48,248 nt of DNA from Anaerolineae bacterium (GCA_023151115.1 JAKLJP010000051.1:1-48248); one strand, 5' to 3'. Positions 1-8,472 are shown, counted from the stretch's first letter. The notes: a model not told the origin generated them from the sequence alone. Program-made: numbers and translations.

Positions 1-53
1 GTTAAGCTTGTCATTGCTTTGTTAAAAGTCCACCTTATTTTTCTCGATTCGTG

Positions 54-213
54 GTCTTGACAAATGGGCCAAGTATATATCGGGATACTGAAATTGATGA
101 AGAAACTCTTAAAAAGATTGCAGAAATAACGGGGGGGACAATATTTTAGAGTCGAAGATATGGATGAATTACAAGAAACTTATGGCCGAATTAGTGAACT
201 TGAATACCGCTAA
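54..213 (+). pseudogene. BatA-like VWA-domain protein, C-terminal remnant with frameshift
   Basis: Reading from about 54, the frame gives VVLTNGPSIYRDTEIDEE followed by TLKKIAEITGG, which is the typical end of the von Willebrand A domain of BatA-type aerotolerance proteins. The frame then meets a run of seven G (131-137) and stops at 147-149. Removing one G restores QYFRVEDMDELQETYGRISE and ends at the TAA at 211-213. Upstream the frame is closed by TAA at 3-5 and no VWA core is recognisable, so this is a decayed fragment, or an intact end with an indel. The stretch is clearly more AT-rich than its neighbours. The family match is from memory of BatA sequences. Confidence 0.6.
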
Positions 214-258
214 AAATGGTTATGGTAAAGGACGACACTCTACGACAAAGTGCCAGTT

Positions 259-1542
259 TTACCCTTTCCCACTGCCATGAGGCCGCAGCCACAAGGAGAC
301 ATGTTCCGGCTGCATGGTTTCCTCAACCACCTGCCGTAGCTGTTGGGTCAAACGGTCCAGGTCGGCGTAGGCGTCATCCCGAAGGGTGGCGCTGAAGGCG
401 GCCAGCACCTGGGCGGCGTCGTATTTGCGGCGATAGAAGCGCCGATCAATCAGGGTTTGAATCTGGCGGCGCAGTGGATTAAACAGGGCGGCGATGGCCA
501 GCGTTGAGACAATGATAGCCAGTTGCGACCCCTCTCCGATCAAGAAACTTTGCAGCACCACCACGCTGGTAAAATAAACCAGCCCCAGCGCGCCGGTCAG
601 TACGCCGTACACCAGCGCCCGGTTGATGAGAATGTCAATATCCCAGAGGTGATAGCGCATAATGGCAATCGCCAGGGTGAGCGGAAAAAGGAGCAGAACA
701 AAGGTGAAGAAGGTTAAACCGCTCAGGCGCAGCAAAAAAGAGACGGTGAAAAAGGAAGCGCCCACGCGCTGGTAGAGAATATTGGGGACGACCGGCCCGC
801 TCAAGGCCGGGAGAATCACAAAGGGCAAAAAATAGGCCAGCGGCCCCAGCATCGCGCCGATGAGGCCCGGCAAGGCCCATTTGACCTGCTGCCGTTGAAT
901 GGGCCGGGAGACATGAATATAACGATAAATCTGGGCAAACAAGCCAATGCCGGGCCAGAGCAGCAGCGCCAACAGTTGCAGCCAAACCGGCCAGGAGGAT
1001 AGGCTTAAAGGCGAGGTGGGCCAAAAAACAGCGGCGGCCATCAACACAGCCCAGGCAATCGCTAACAGGCGGGTCCAGGGAGGGACAAAACGGCCGTCTG
1101 GAAAAAGATAGACCAGAACCACCCCAGAAACCAAGGCGATAAATATTATCCCGTTCAACAGGAATTGCCCCAAGCCGGTAAGCGAGCCAGGCGGATACAT
1201 CAACGACAGCGGGATCATCGCGCCGTTAGTGACCAGGGCAAAACAGACAAAGAGGGCCATCCAATCGTCGCGCCTGCGCCCGAAGATGACGACTGCCATC
1301 AGGTGGTGAGCCAGGACAAAGATAAAGTTCAGTGCGATTATCCCCACCGCGTAGACGCTCACCGACAGACCCAGACCCATCAGGGCGCGTTTATCGGCGG
1401 CAGCCACAAGCTGCTCGTATCGGCCAGGGATGCCGGCAAAGAATAAGCCCAGCGTCAGGCATGTCACCAGCAGCCAGGTAATCCGGGCAATAGGTCGGGC
1501 ATAGGGGAGGTGAGCCGTAGCTAAGGTTTGTTGAGAGGGCAT
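259..1542 (-). CDS. Multi-pass membrane protein resembling a sensor-kinase input module without a kinase
   Basis: This 427-residue protein has about eight to ten hydrophobic segments (roughly residues 20-340). A cytoplasmic tail follows, with a basic motif (NPLRRQIQTLIDRRFYRRKY, about 352-371) and a helical stretch ending in SLWLR. In Chloroflexota the same membrane region plus RRFYRRKYD motif commonly precedes GAF/HisKA-type kinase domains. Here the protein ends just where such a domain would begin, so there is no His box or ATP-binding domain. It could be a stand-alone sensor or a truncated kinase. The start ATG at 1542 has a purine-rich AGAGAGA upstream. A palindromic repeat (1555-1613) separates it from the cytochrome gene upstream. 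Function is unknown. Confidence 0.75.
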   Translation of the reverse strand: MPSQQTLATAHLPYARPIARITWLLVTCLTLGLFFAGIPGRYEQLVAAADKRALMGLGLSVSVYAVGIIALNFIFVLAHHLMAVVIFGRRRDDWMALFVCFALVTNGAMIPLSLMYPPGSLTGLGQFLLNGIIFIALVSGVVLVYLFPDGRFVPPWTRLLAIAWAVLMAAAVFWPTSPLSLSSWPVWLQLLALLLWPGIGLFAQIYRYIHVSRPIQRQQVKWALPGLIGAMLGPLAYFLPFVILPALSGPVVPNILYQRVGASFFTVSFLLRLSGLTFFTFVLLLFPLTLAIAIMRYHLWDIDILINRALVYGVLTGALGLVYFTSVVVLQSFLIGEGSQLAIIVSTLAIAALFNPLRRQIQTLIDRRFYRRKYDAAQVLAAFSATLRDDAYADLDRLTQQLRQVVEETMQPEHVSLWLRPHGSGKG

Positions 1543-1554
1543 AGACGGTCTCTC

Positions 1555-1613
1555 TTAAGAGATTAGAGATTAGAAATTGGTTTAATCTCCAATCTCTAAT
1601 CTCCAATCTCCGG
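1555..1613. repeat. Dispersed palindromic repeat, GGAGATTGGAGATTAGAG family
   Basis: Inverted repeat built from the words GATTAGAGATT and AATCTCCAATCTCTAATCTCC. Other copies lie at 2766-2796, 20149-20200 and, inside a coding gene, 38259-38284. It fills the gap between two leftward genes. Confidence 0.75.
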
Positions 1614-1618
1614 TTTGA

Positions 1619-2503
1619 TTATGAATTATCTGTTTCAACGGCCGGCAGTGATTGCAGGTACAGCCAGATGGCTCTTAATTCGTCATCACTCAGGCGTCCT
1701 ACCTGGTCCCAGGGCATCAATTCAGGGTCGAGTTTGCGGTCTTCAGGGGTGACGCCGGTGCGAAGGGTCTGGATAAAATCGGTTTCGGTCCAATGGGCCA
1801 GGTTTCCGGCCGGGGTCAGGTTTTGGCCTGCTCCAACTCCCGGCTCGCCGGCCAGATTGTCGCCGTGACACACCCGGCAGGCGTTGGCCAGATACTGGCC
1901 GTATTCGGCGGTAATGGCTATCTCCGGCGCGGCTGGACGCGGCCCGGTATGGTCTATTACCTGGGCCGGCAGCAGCGACGGGTCTTGCAACATAAACAGC
2001 CGGGCCAGCGGCCCCATCGAGGTGGGAGGCAGGCTGTTATCAACCGGCGGCAGGGTTTTGAGATAAGCAATAATCGCCGCCAGGTCAGCATCGCTAAGAT
2101 AGTAGTAGTAATTGGAGGGCATGTCAATCAGAGTTCTACCATCGGCGCGGAGGCCGTGCCGGATGGTCCGGACCCAATCAGTATCCGTCAGGATATCCCC
2201 CACGCCGCCTTGACCTCTGGTTAAATTGGGAACACTCAGCCGGCCGACCAGAAGCCCTTCGTCAAAAACCTGGCCGGCCAGATTCTCGCCGTGACAATCG
2301 GTGCAAAAACCGACAGTAGTTGCCAAATGCTTGCCCCGTTCGATGGCGGCCGAGTCGGTGGGGATGGGGATAGGGTTAACCGTAACGTCGTAACTCTTGT
2401 TCAGTTGGGCTTCGGTAATAGAATACACAACGCCCAATGATAAGGCGACCAGTCCCACCAATCCACCTAAAATAAAACTAATCCACTTAAAAACCCGGTT
2501 CAT
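1619..2503 (-). CDS. Membrane-anchored two-haem cytochrome c
   Basis: This 294-residue protein has an N-terminal hydrophobic segment (about residues 6-29) that acts as signal or anchor. It has two cytochrome c domains with CxxCH haem sites, CTDCH at 67-71 and CRVCH at 209-213. Candidate distal methionines are M128 (DMPS) and M263 (LMPW). The two halves are similar, as expected from domain duplication. The protein probably carries electrons on the outer face of the membrane, but no oxidase or dehydrogenase partner is adjacent, so the pathway cannot be named. The start ATG at 2503 precedes a typical Lys/Phe/Trp n-region. The assignment to cytochrome c is firm; the physiological role is not. Confidence 0.9.
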   Translation of the reverse strand: MNRVFKWISFILGGLVGLVALSLGVVYSITEAQLNKSYDVTVNPIPIPTDSAAIERGKHLATTVGFCTDCHGENLAGQVFDEGLLVGRLSVPNLTRGQGGVGDILTDTDWVRTIRHGLRADGRTLIDMPSNYYYYLSDADLAAIIAYLKTLPPVDNSLPPTSMGPLARLFMLQDPSLLPAQVIDHTGPRPAAPEIAITAEYGQYLANACRVCHGDNLAGEPGVGAGQNLTPAGNLAHWTETDFIQTLRTGVTPEDRKLDPELMPWDQVGRLSDDELRAIWLYLQSLPAVETDNS

Positions 2504-2540
2504 GCTTTTTCCTAAAACTTGTCCATAAAAACTTTGTGCT

Positions 2541-2765
2541 TTCGTAATTACTCATCCCTCATGTCATTTCGAGGCTGAAAGCCGAGAAATCTCTGAGACT
2601 GTTGTCTGCAAATCACGGCTTAGGAGCAATACATTTCAAATAAGGCCGTAGCATAGGGCCTTGTGCCCGCCCACAAGGGGCTAAACTACGTTATTTGAAA
2701 AGTATGGGGCTTAGGAGAGATTTCTCGCTCCTTCGTCGCTCGAAATGACATGGCTGAGTAGTTAT
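2541..2765. mobile_element. Palindromic MITE-like element (TGTCATTTCGA family) carrying a nested insertion
   Basis: The outer arms are TGTCATTTCGAGGCTG... (from 2562) and ...CGTCGCTCGAAATGACA (to 2750). Beyond them lie matching ends, TTCGTAATTACTCA and the complement of TTCATAACTACTCA. Inside, 2627-2708 is a second, 82-bp sequence with its own inverted ends (CAATACATTTCAAATAA and the complement of ATACTTTTCAAATAA). It is flanked by the 9-bp direct repeat GCTTAGGAG (2618-2626 and 2709-2717). This is consistent with one small element having jumped into another. The element fills most of the 334-bp gap between the cytochrome and GNAT genes. Confidence 0.7.
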
Positions 2766-2796
2766 GAATCTCCAATCTCTAATCTCCAACCTCCGG
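2766..2796. repeat. Copy of the AATCTCCAATCTCTAATCTCC repeat
   Basis: Short copy of the repeat seen at 1555-1613, directly beside the MITE-like element. Confidence 0.6.
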
Positions 2797-2837
2797 CAGC
2801 GCAGCCTCATATTTACACGCTCGTCGTCCAAAAATCG

Positions 2838-3644
2838 TTACGGCTTTTCAAGCAGGTAGTAGTTGCGCCGTTCTCCCCGGCTGCTGCTGGAGATAAAATC
2901 GGTGGCCTGGTAGCCCTGCCCAAAGTAAGCTTCAAAAGCAGCCCGTACGTTCAACCGCCAGTCGAGGGCCAGGTTCATGTTAGCGGCTTTGATGGGATGG
3001 ATGTCGGCGGGGATTTCAAGCTGCAAGGGCGTCATATCGAGGTTTAAATTGGCCCGAACCACGCGCCGCTCGACGCCGGTTCCGGCGACTTCAAAAACGG
3101 GCAAGGCCAGGTCAAAGGCAGCGGCCTCCCGGCGCGGCTGGTTGACCCACCATTCGACCACCAAACGGTCGGTGGGCAGGCCGGCGTTCAAAGCGCCAAA
3201 GTGGGAGCCGTACACGTCGCGCCAGTAGGTGTGGCTGATGGCCCCCAGCTTATGCAGGTTCAAATGGGCATTTGGCCCTTCCAATGGATCATAGGTCCAG
3301 GTGATGAGCGGCAGCCCCTGCGCTATTACCCGTTCGCGCTGTTCCCGTTTGAGCGCCTCGGCGACTCCTTGCCCGCGCCATTCTTTCAACACACCCATTG
3401 TTTGGGAGCACAGCTTAAGTGGGCCGCCCGGCTCACGGCCCAGAAAACCAAACAAAAAGCCGATCATCTGGCCGGTCGCGTCATCAAATGCGCCCAGCAC
3501 CACCCCGCCATTTTTGGCCGCCGAAACCAGCAGCGGCGGGTAAAGGCCCCCATCCGGTTCGGCCAGACCCCAAATCTGACGCTGGAGCTGATGCACCCGC
3601 AGCATTTCGTCATAGCTTTGTAGGTCACGAATGGTAAATGACAT
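2838..3644 (-). CDS. GNAT-superfamily acetyltransferase (COG3375-like)
   Basis: The protein has about 268 residues. The N-terminal half has the GNAT layout: FTIRDLQSYDEMLRVHQLQ, then VVLGAFDD...GQMIGFLFGF, then the acetyl-CoA binding stretch MGVLKEWRGQGVAEALKREQ (the Q/RxxGxG/A loop). The phrase ITWTYDPLEGPNAHLNLHKL and the long C-terminal half fit the predicted acetyltransferase group COG3375; this rests on family memory. The substrate is unknown. The chosen ATG (3642-3644) starts right at the conserved region. A GTG at 3654-3656 is an alternative start and fits a short-leader transcript from the TATAAT box just upstream. It stands alone between two repeat-filled gaps. Confidence 0.8.
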   Translation of the reverse strand: MSFTIRDLQSYDEMLRVHQLQRQIWGLAEPDGGLYPPLLVSAAKNGGVVLGAFDDATGQMIGFLFGFLGREPGGPLKLCSQTMGVLKEWRGQGVAEALKREQRERVIAQGLPLITWTYDPLEGPNAHLNLHKLGAISHTYWRDVYGSHFGALNAGLPTDRLVVEWWVNQPRREAAAFDLALPVFEVAGTGVERRVVRANLNLDMTPLQLEIPADIHPIKAANMNLALDWRLNVRAAFEAYFGQGYQATDFISSSSRGERRNYYLLEKP

Positions 3645-3672
3645 GCCTCGTCTCACAAAATTTAATGCAAGT

Positions 3673-3678
3673 ATTATA
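3673..3678 (-). promoter_or_regulatory. Candidate -10 box of the GNAT gene
   Basis: TATAAT on the minus strand, 16 nt before the alternative GTG start. No clear -35 hexamer was found. It implies a very short or absent leader. Confidence 0.4.
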
Positions 3679-3711
3679 CTCTCTAAGGGAAGTTTTGGCG
3701 CAAAAGAAATA

Positions 3712-3755
3712 CGTGTTGCGTGTTCCGTTCATTCTACGGAACACGCAACACGATA
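3712..3755. repeat. Inverted repeat, CGTGTTGCGTGTTCCGT family
   Basis: The arms CGTGTTGCGTGTTCCGT and ACGGAACACGCAACACG form a near-perfect hairpin with a loop of about 10 nt. Related copies lie at 29426-29510 and 47350-47420. The rest of the 3657-4024 gap holds a second, imperfect inverted repeat (about 3935-3995, words GAGGCGAGG / CCTTGCCTC) and no gene that I can see. Confidence 0.75.
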
Positions 3756-4024
3756 GCGGCTCATCTTTTTGTTGTAGCGCCGTTCCTCCTTAAAGTGGTT
3801 GTCATAATCACAGTGGCCGGCTATACTTTCCCTGCACTTCGCCGACGCTCAGCCTGACGGTTAGCTGTGGCCTGTTTGACCAGCCCCACAAGGCCGCATG
3901 CAAGAAAATAAGGGTTGCTGCGTATTATTACTTGAGGCTGAGAGGCGAGGATATGTGAGGTGAAGCGCTTCGCCTCCTTGCCTCACGCCTCAGCGCATCT
4001 TTATTTACGAGGAGAATCTATCCG

Positions 4025-6172
4025 ATGAAAAAAATAATTCCATATACTTTAATAGCCATCCTGCTTCTGATTATTACTGTTTTGCCAATTTCAGCGCAGA
4101 CAGCGGAAGGACAGGGGTTGATCCGAGTGACCGATGAGAACGGCCTGACCGGCTTTATCAATGCTTATGGTGAGGTGATTGTCGAGCCGCAGTTTGGCGG
4201 GGCGCAGGAGTTTAGCGAGGGTCTGGCCGGGGTTTTGGTTGAGAGTAAGTGGGGCTTTATTGACGAAGCCGGCCAGATGGTCATCGAGCCGCAGTTTGAC
4301 GACGCCTCAAACTTTTCGCAGGGTCTGGCGTTTGTGGGGGTCAAGGGGCCGGAAGGTCTGCGTTATGGCTACATTGACTCCAGCGGCCAGTTTGTGGTTG
4401 AGCCTCAATATGGGGCAGCGACGCTTTTCCGCGAGGGACTGGCCAAAGTGACCGAACCCAACTATACCGGCTACATTGATCGCAGCGGCGAATTTGTGAT
4501 TGAGCCGGAGTTTCAGCAGGCTTTTGCTTTTAAGGAAGGGCTGGCTCTGGTCAATGTGGGCGATAAGTGGGGTTATATTGACGAAACCGGCCAGGTGGCT
4601 ATTCCGTTTACCTTTGCCTTTGCCACCGATTTTTCGGAGGGGCTGGCGGCGGTGTCTAACGAGCAGCACAGGTATGGTTATATTGATCAAAGCGGCGAAT
4701 TGGTCATCCCCTATCAATTCGACGATGCTCGTCCTTTTCGGGAGGGTGTGGCCCTGGTCGGCCAGGCTCCGCCTGAGAGCGAGGAGCCGGTTCACCCCTT
4801 TGAGGGCAACTTTACCTACCGTCTGATTGACCCAAAGGGCCAGACGGTGGCTGAACTGCCCATTGCTCCTGCCGGCAACTTTGCCGAAGGGCTGGCCCCG
4901 GTGAGCACCCCGGAAGGCAGGTACGGCTACATGAACACCAGCGGCCAAATGGTCATCGAACCCCAGTTTGATGTGGCGTTGGATTTCAGCGAGGGGCTGG
5001 CGGTGGTCGGTGTGAACGGCAAAATGGGCGCGATTGATACGAGCGGTAACTGGGTCATTGAGCCGCAGTTCGATATTCTCCAGCCGTTCTCTGACGGCCT
5101 GGCTCAGATCAGCGTGGCTAACAAATACGGTTTTGTGGATAAAACCGGCCAAACCGTCATCGAGCCGCAGTACGACTTTACCGGCCAATTTTCCGAAGGG
5201 CTGGCAGTGGTCTCAGTAGACAGCCAGTATGGTTACATTGATAAAACCGGCCAGATGGTCATCGAGCCGCAGTTTGAAAATGCCGCCGCGTTTGTCAACG
5301 GCCTGGCCTCGGTGACGGTCAACGGCAAAGCCGGTTATGTGGACTCAGCGGGCCAGATAGTCATCGAGCCGCAGTTCCTTTACAGTTTTGAATTTGGGGA
5401 GAACAACCTGGCCCCGGCTACCATCGGCGGGGAGGAGCATTATCTGAACCCGGACGGCAGTGTGGCCTTTGATTCGCCGGGGTTGTATGCCAGCGACTTC
5501 AAAGAAGGACTGGCGACGGTGCAGCAGAACGGCCGCTTTGGGTACATGGATAAAACCGGCCAGGTCGTCATCCCCGCCGAGTTTCAGCAGGCCATGCTCT
5601 TCTCCGAAGGGCTGGCGGCGGTGGCCGTGGACAACCAATGGGGCTTTATTGATTCTCAGGGTAACTTTGTGGTCGAGCTACAGTACGATTTTGTGGGTGA
5701 CTTTACCAACGGCTATGCCATGGTAATGAAAAATAACCAGGCTGGCTTTATAGACGCGACCGGCCAAGTGGTCATTGAACCGCAGTTCGAGCAGGTTTTG
5801 CCCTTTACCGAGGGTCTGGCGGCGGTTCAAAGCAGCGGGCTGTGGGGCTTTATTGACGAAACCGGCCAGATGGTCATCGAGCCGCAGTTTTTGCAGGTAA
5901 ACCTGGGTTATGCCAACCAGAGGCCGGTTCTTTTTGTCGAAGGGCTGGCCCCGGTTGAGGCGGACTCGGGCCAGTTTGGCTACATTAACCCCAGCGGTGA
6001 ATTTGTGATCGAGCCACAATTTAGCTGGGTTTCAACCTTTATGAACGGGTTGGCCTATGTGGAAATAAGGGGTGACGACGGGGTGACGCAGCAGGGTTAT
6101 ATCAACCCACAAGGCGAATTTGTGTGGGGGCCGCTGGCGTCGCCTGAGGGCGGCCTGTTTGGCTCGTATTAA
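4025..6172 (+). CDS. Secreted WG-repeat protein
   Basis: This 715-residue protein has a signal peptide (MKKIIPYTLIAILLLIITVL, cleavage likely after the ISAQ region near residue 25). About 18 tandem repeats of 23-40 residues follow, of the form WGFIDEAGQMVIEPQFDDA plus an F..EGLA.V strand. This is the WG (beta) repeat, which builds an extended beta structure with no known catalytic role and probably mediates binding outside the cell. The DNA itself is repetitive (gtcatcgagccgcagttt recurs), so copy number may vary between strains and assembly here is error-prone. The start is well supported by GAGGAGA placed 10 nt before the ATG. It stands alone upstream of a hairpin terminator. Confidence 0.9.
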   Translation: MKKIIPYTLIAILLLIITVLPISAQTAEGQGLIRVTDENGLTGFINAYGEVIVEPQFGGAQEFSEGLAGVLVESKWGFIDEAGQMVIEPQFDDASNFSQGLAFVGVKGPEGLRYGYIDSSGQFVVEPQYGAATLFREGLAKVTEPNYTGYIDRSGEFVIEPEFQQAFAFKEGLALVNVGDKWGYIDETGQVAIPFTFAFATDFSEGLAAVSNEQHRYGYIDQSGELVIPYQFDDARPFREGVALVGQAPPESEEPVHPFEGNFTYRLIDPKGQTVAELPIAPAGNFAEGLAPVSTPEGRYGYMNTSGQMVIEPQFDVALDFSEGLAVVGVNGKMGAIDTSGNWVIEPQFDILQPFSDGLAQISVANKYGFVDKTGQTVIEPQYDFTGQFSEGLAVVSVDSQYGYIDKTGQMVIEPQFENAAAFVNGLASVTVNGKAGYVDSAGQIVIEPQFLYSFEFGENNLAPATIGGEEHYLNPDGSVAFDSPGLYASDFKEGLATVQQNGRFGYMDKTGQVVIPAEFQQAMLFSEGLAAVAVDNQWGFIDSQGNFVVELQYDFVGDFTNGYAMVMKNNQAGFIDATGQVVIEPQFEQVLPFTEGLAAVQSSGLWGFIDETGQMVIEPQFLQVNLGYANQRPVLFVEGLAPVEADSGQFGYINPSGEFVIEPQFSWVSTFMNGLAYVEIRGDDGVTQQGYINPQGEFVWGPLASPEGGLFGSY

Positions 6173-6191
6173 GAGTCTATCCGAAAAAGTA

Positions 6192-6253
6192 GGCTGGCAT
6201 CCCTATGCCAGCCGGATCAAACCTGTCAGGTCTTTAAGACCTGACAGGTTTTT
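6192..6253 (+). terminator. Double hairpin with T run, probable terminator
   Basis: A first stem GGCTGGCAT/ATGCCAGCC (6192-6213) is followed by a 16-bp stem AAACCTGTCAGGTCTT / AAGACCTGACAGGTTT (6219-6251) that ends in T's. It lies 20-80 nt after the WG-repeat gene. The second stem belongs to a dispersed family, with copies at 8448-8472 and inside a gene at 34457-34490. Confidence 0.6.
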
Positions 6254-6276
6254 GTTTGAGGCAAAAATTGGACAAC

Positions 6277-6305
6277 TTGACAGGGGGGTATTTGTGTTGT
6301 AATCT
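6277..6305 (+). promoter_or_regulatory. Candidate sigma-70 promoter of the ATPase/SPFH pair
   Basis: A perfect -35 TTGACA (6277-6282), a 17-bp spacer and a weaker -10 TAATCT (6300-6305), about 65 nt before the ATPase start. Confidence 0.5.
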
Positions 6306-6370
6306 ACTATTAAGCCACTTGTTACCCTCATTTTCTACGCGCCGTTTAGCAGCCTATCAACGGAGATTAC

Positions 6371-7387
6371 ATGCCCACCAGCCCTGTCTCTCGCTACGGA
6401 GCAAATTTTCGTCGCGATGAAATCGAATTAATTATCCGCTTCGCCCAACGGGGCGACTCGCTGGCTTTGGTGGGATTGGCCGGAATCGGTCAATCCAATT
6501 TAGTTAATTTTTTGCGCCAAATTCACCAATACGCCTCTCAACTGGGGCAGGATGTTTCCCGGTTGCATTTTCCGGTGGTAGATGCTACCTATTGGGAAGG
6601 AACACCGCTCAGCTTGTGGAAAATCATGCTCGACGCCCTCAACCAGGCCAGCGCGCAGTTCTCCCCGCCGCCCGAGCCGCAGAAAATTATTCCCATTTCC
6701 GAAGAAGAACGGGTGTTGAACATGATCCGCTCTCGGCTACACTGGCTGTGTACCGATCTGGGTCAGCGGGTGATGATTGTGCTGGACGATTTTGATGAGG
6801 TGTTGCAAGCCGGCCCTTTATCCATGCTGGAACGGTTGAACGGCTTCCGCAGCGAAGGCCACCGCGACGCTTTAAGTTACCTGGTTTTGACCAAGCGTTT
6901 ACCTCATCTGTTGGGCCAGAGTTATAACCTGGCCGACGCTTCAAAATTTTATGACCTTTTTCGGCATCACATCTACGCCCTGGAACCCTACGGGGCGGAA
7001 GACGCGCACCAGATGCTCAAGCATCTCAACGAGGCGGCCGGCAGTCCGCTGCGGGAAAAAGATTTATCTGAGATTCGCCAATTAGCCGGCGGACATCCCC
7101 TGCTGTTGAAGAGTGTGTTTGAACTGTGGGCCGCTGAAGGGATGACCGGCGTCAACCCGCTCACCCACCTGGCCGAGCAGCCGGATGTGCAGCAAGAGTG
7201 CCGCCGCATTTTGCAAGGGCTGCACCCCGAGGAGCAGGACGTTTTGATTCGGGCAGCCAGAGATGCGCTGACCGAGGCCGATGAGCCGGTGGTCAAGCAC
7301 CTGGTGCGCCGGGGGGTGCTGACCGCCGACACGCACAAATTGTTTAGCCCCCTGCTGGATCAATTTTTAACCGATTACGAAGGATAA
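6371..7387 (+). CDS. STAND/AAA-like P-loop ATPase with a substituted Walker A lysine
   Basis: This 338-residue protein opens with SRYGANFRRDEIELIIRFAQ, then a P-loop-like strand and loop LALVGLAGIGQSN (residues 31-43). The usual GxxGxGKS/T lysine is Gln41, encoded by CAA. Walker B is RVMIVLDDFDEV (about 133-144), and GHPLLLKSVFELW matches the helical lid region of AAA_16/STAND ATPases. The rest looks like a winged-helix end. Without the lysine, normal ATP hydrolysis is doubtful, so the protein may only bind nucleotide or act as a scaffold. It ends 12 nt before the SPFH gene, so the two are very likely co-transcribed. The partner suggests a membrane-associated role. Confidence 0.75.
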   Translation: MPTSPVSRYGANFRRDEIELIIRFAQRGDSLALVGLAGIGQSNLVNFLRQIHQYASQLGQDVSRLHFPVVDATYWEGTPLSLWKIMLDALNQASAQFSPPPEPQKIIPISEEERVLNMIRSRLHWLCTDLGQRVMIVLDDFDEVLQAGPLSMLERLNGFRSEGHRDALSYLVLTKRLPHLLGQSYNLADASKFYDLFRHHIYALEPYGAEDAHQMLKHLNEAAGSPLREKDLSEIRQLAGGHPLLLKSVFELWAAEGMTGVNPLTHLAEQPDVQQECRRILQGLHPEEQDVLIRAARDALTEADEPVVKHLVRRGVLTADTHKLFSPLLDQFLTDYEG

Positions 7388-7399
7388 AAGGGTATAACT

Positions 7400-8440
7400 G
7401 TGGATATCCTGTGGACAATTGGCCTGGTTATTCTTTTTATTATTCTGGCAGTGATGCTGTACAAACTGTTCCGGGCTTCGCTGCGCGTGGTGCCCGAGGA
7501 GCGGCGGCTGGTGGTCTACCGGCTGGGCCGGTTTAATCGGGTGGCCGGGCCGGGCCTGGTTTTTGTGCTGCCTGTATTGGAGCAGGTGGTCCGCATGCTG
7601 GAGGTGCGCGACCATCCCCTGGAAGTGACGGTACCGGGCATCTTTGCCTACGGTGTGCCCAACGATTTGACGCTTGACCTGTGGTGCAGCTTTGACCTGG
7701 TTCGGGCAGCGGGAGGCAACAAGGTTAAATTGGCCCAACTGGTACAGATTAACGAAGGCGAGCGCCGCAAGCAGGTTGAGGTCAAAATGCGCGAAGCCCT
7801 GGTCCATCAGGTGGCCGATTTGGAGAAACACAAACCGCTGCCGCAGGGATCAACCCCGCTCGACGGGGTGATTGCTTTAGCGCCGGGGACGGAGCGCCAT
7901 AACCTGCTGCTGGCCGGGGTGAAGGCCGAATTGGAAAAAACGCTGCCCTCCGTCGGCGTAATCTTAAATACCACCCAACCCATCACCTTGACCGGGCGGG
8001 TCATCCCCGATGTGATTATTGACGCTATTAAACGTCTGCAAGGCCGCCAGATTGACAGCAAGTGGCTGACCAAGTATGCCAACGATTTGCGCCAGCAGTT
8101 CCCCGACATTTCTAGCGCCGTGCTCGATCAAATGCTGGCCTCGATTGATGGGGTGGATGTGGGCAATGTCCAGCGGCTGCGCTTAGAGCAAGACGAAGCC
8201 TCCGAGGCCCACGTGGAATTGGAAGTGCCGATGGGGGAAGATGAATCGCCAACCGTAGTGGCCAAGCCCAAGGTTAGATTGGGCAACAGCAGCGAAGTCG
8301 AATCTCGGCCCGCTGTGGCCCGCGAGTCTCGCCCCAAACCACCCCCTCCGGCCGCCTCCAGTGGGCCATCCAAGAGCGATTGGTCGGTGCTCAAGCAGGT
8401 GCCTCGAGTCAACGAGCGAGAGCAGCGCAAGAGCGCGTAG
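7400..8440 (+). CDS. SPFH/Band 7 (stomatin-like) membrane protein
   Basis: This 346-residue protein has one N-terminal membrane helix (about residues 3-22) followed directly by a Band 7 domain: VVPEERRLVVYRLGRFNRVA, then GPGLVFVLPVLEQVVRMLEV. The middle region (residues 90-270) keeps the SPFH outline but is divergent, and the C-terminal 80 residues are Pro/Ser/Lys-rich and probably disordered. SPFH proteins form oligomeric membrane platforms. The GTG start is chosen because AAAGGG lies 8 nt upstream and because it is 12 nt after the ATPase stop. The tight pairing suggests the two proteins act together. Confidence 0.8.
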   Translation: MDILWTIGLVILFIILAVMLYKLFRASLRVVPEERRLVVYRLGRFNRVAGPGLVFVLPVLEQVVRMLEVRDHPLEVTVPGIFAYGVPNDLTLDLWCSFDLVRAAGGNKVKLAQLVQINEGERRKQVEVKMREALVHQVADLEKHKPLPQGSTPLDGVIALAPGTERHNLLLAGVKAELEKTLPSVGVILNTTQPITLTGRVIPDVIIDAIKRLQGRQIDSKWLTKYANDLRQQFPDISSAVLDQMLASIDGVDVGNVQRLRLEQDEASEAHVELEVPMGEDESPTVVAKPKVRLGNSSEVESRPAVARESRPKPPPPAASSGPSKSDWSVLKQVPRVNEREQRKSA

Positions 8441-8447
8441 AAGAAGC

Positions 8448-8472
8448 CCTAAAGGTCTGCCAGACCTTTAGG
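8448..8472. repeat. Palindrome CCTAAAGGTCTG/CAGACCTTTAGG
   Basis: Perfect 12-bp arms around one central base, between two convergent genes. It may act as a terminator for the SPFH gene but has no clear T run. It is related to the GACCTGTCAGG palindrome family. Confidence 0.6.

Noticed and set aside
4307..5188. Long minus-strand frame of 293 residues opposite the WG-repeat gene
   Set aside because: It is a shadow of the repetitive coding strand, without SD or recognisable domains.
6371..8440. ATPase plus SPFH pair as a defence island
   Set aside because: No nuclease, toxin or mobile-gene neighbour accompanies it, so defence is not supported beyond general family associations.
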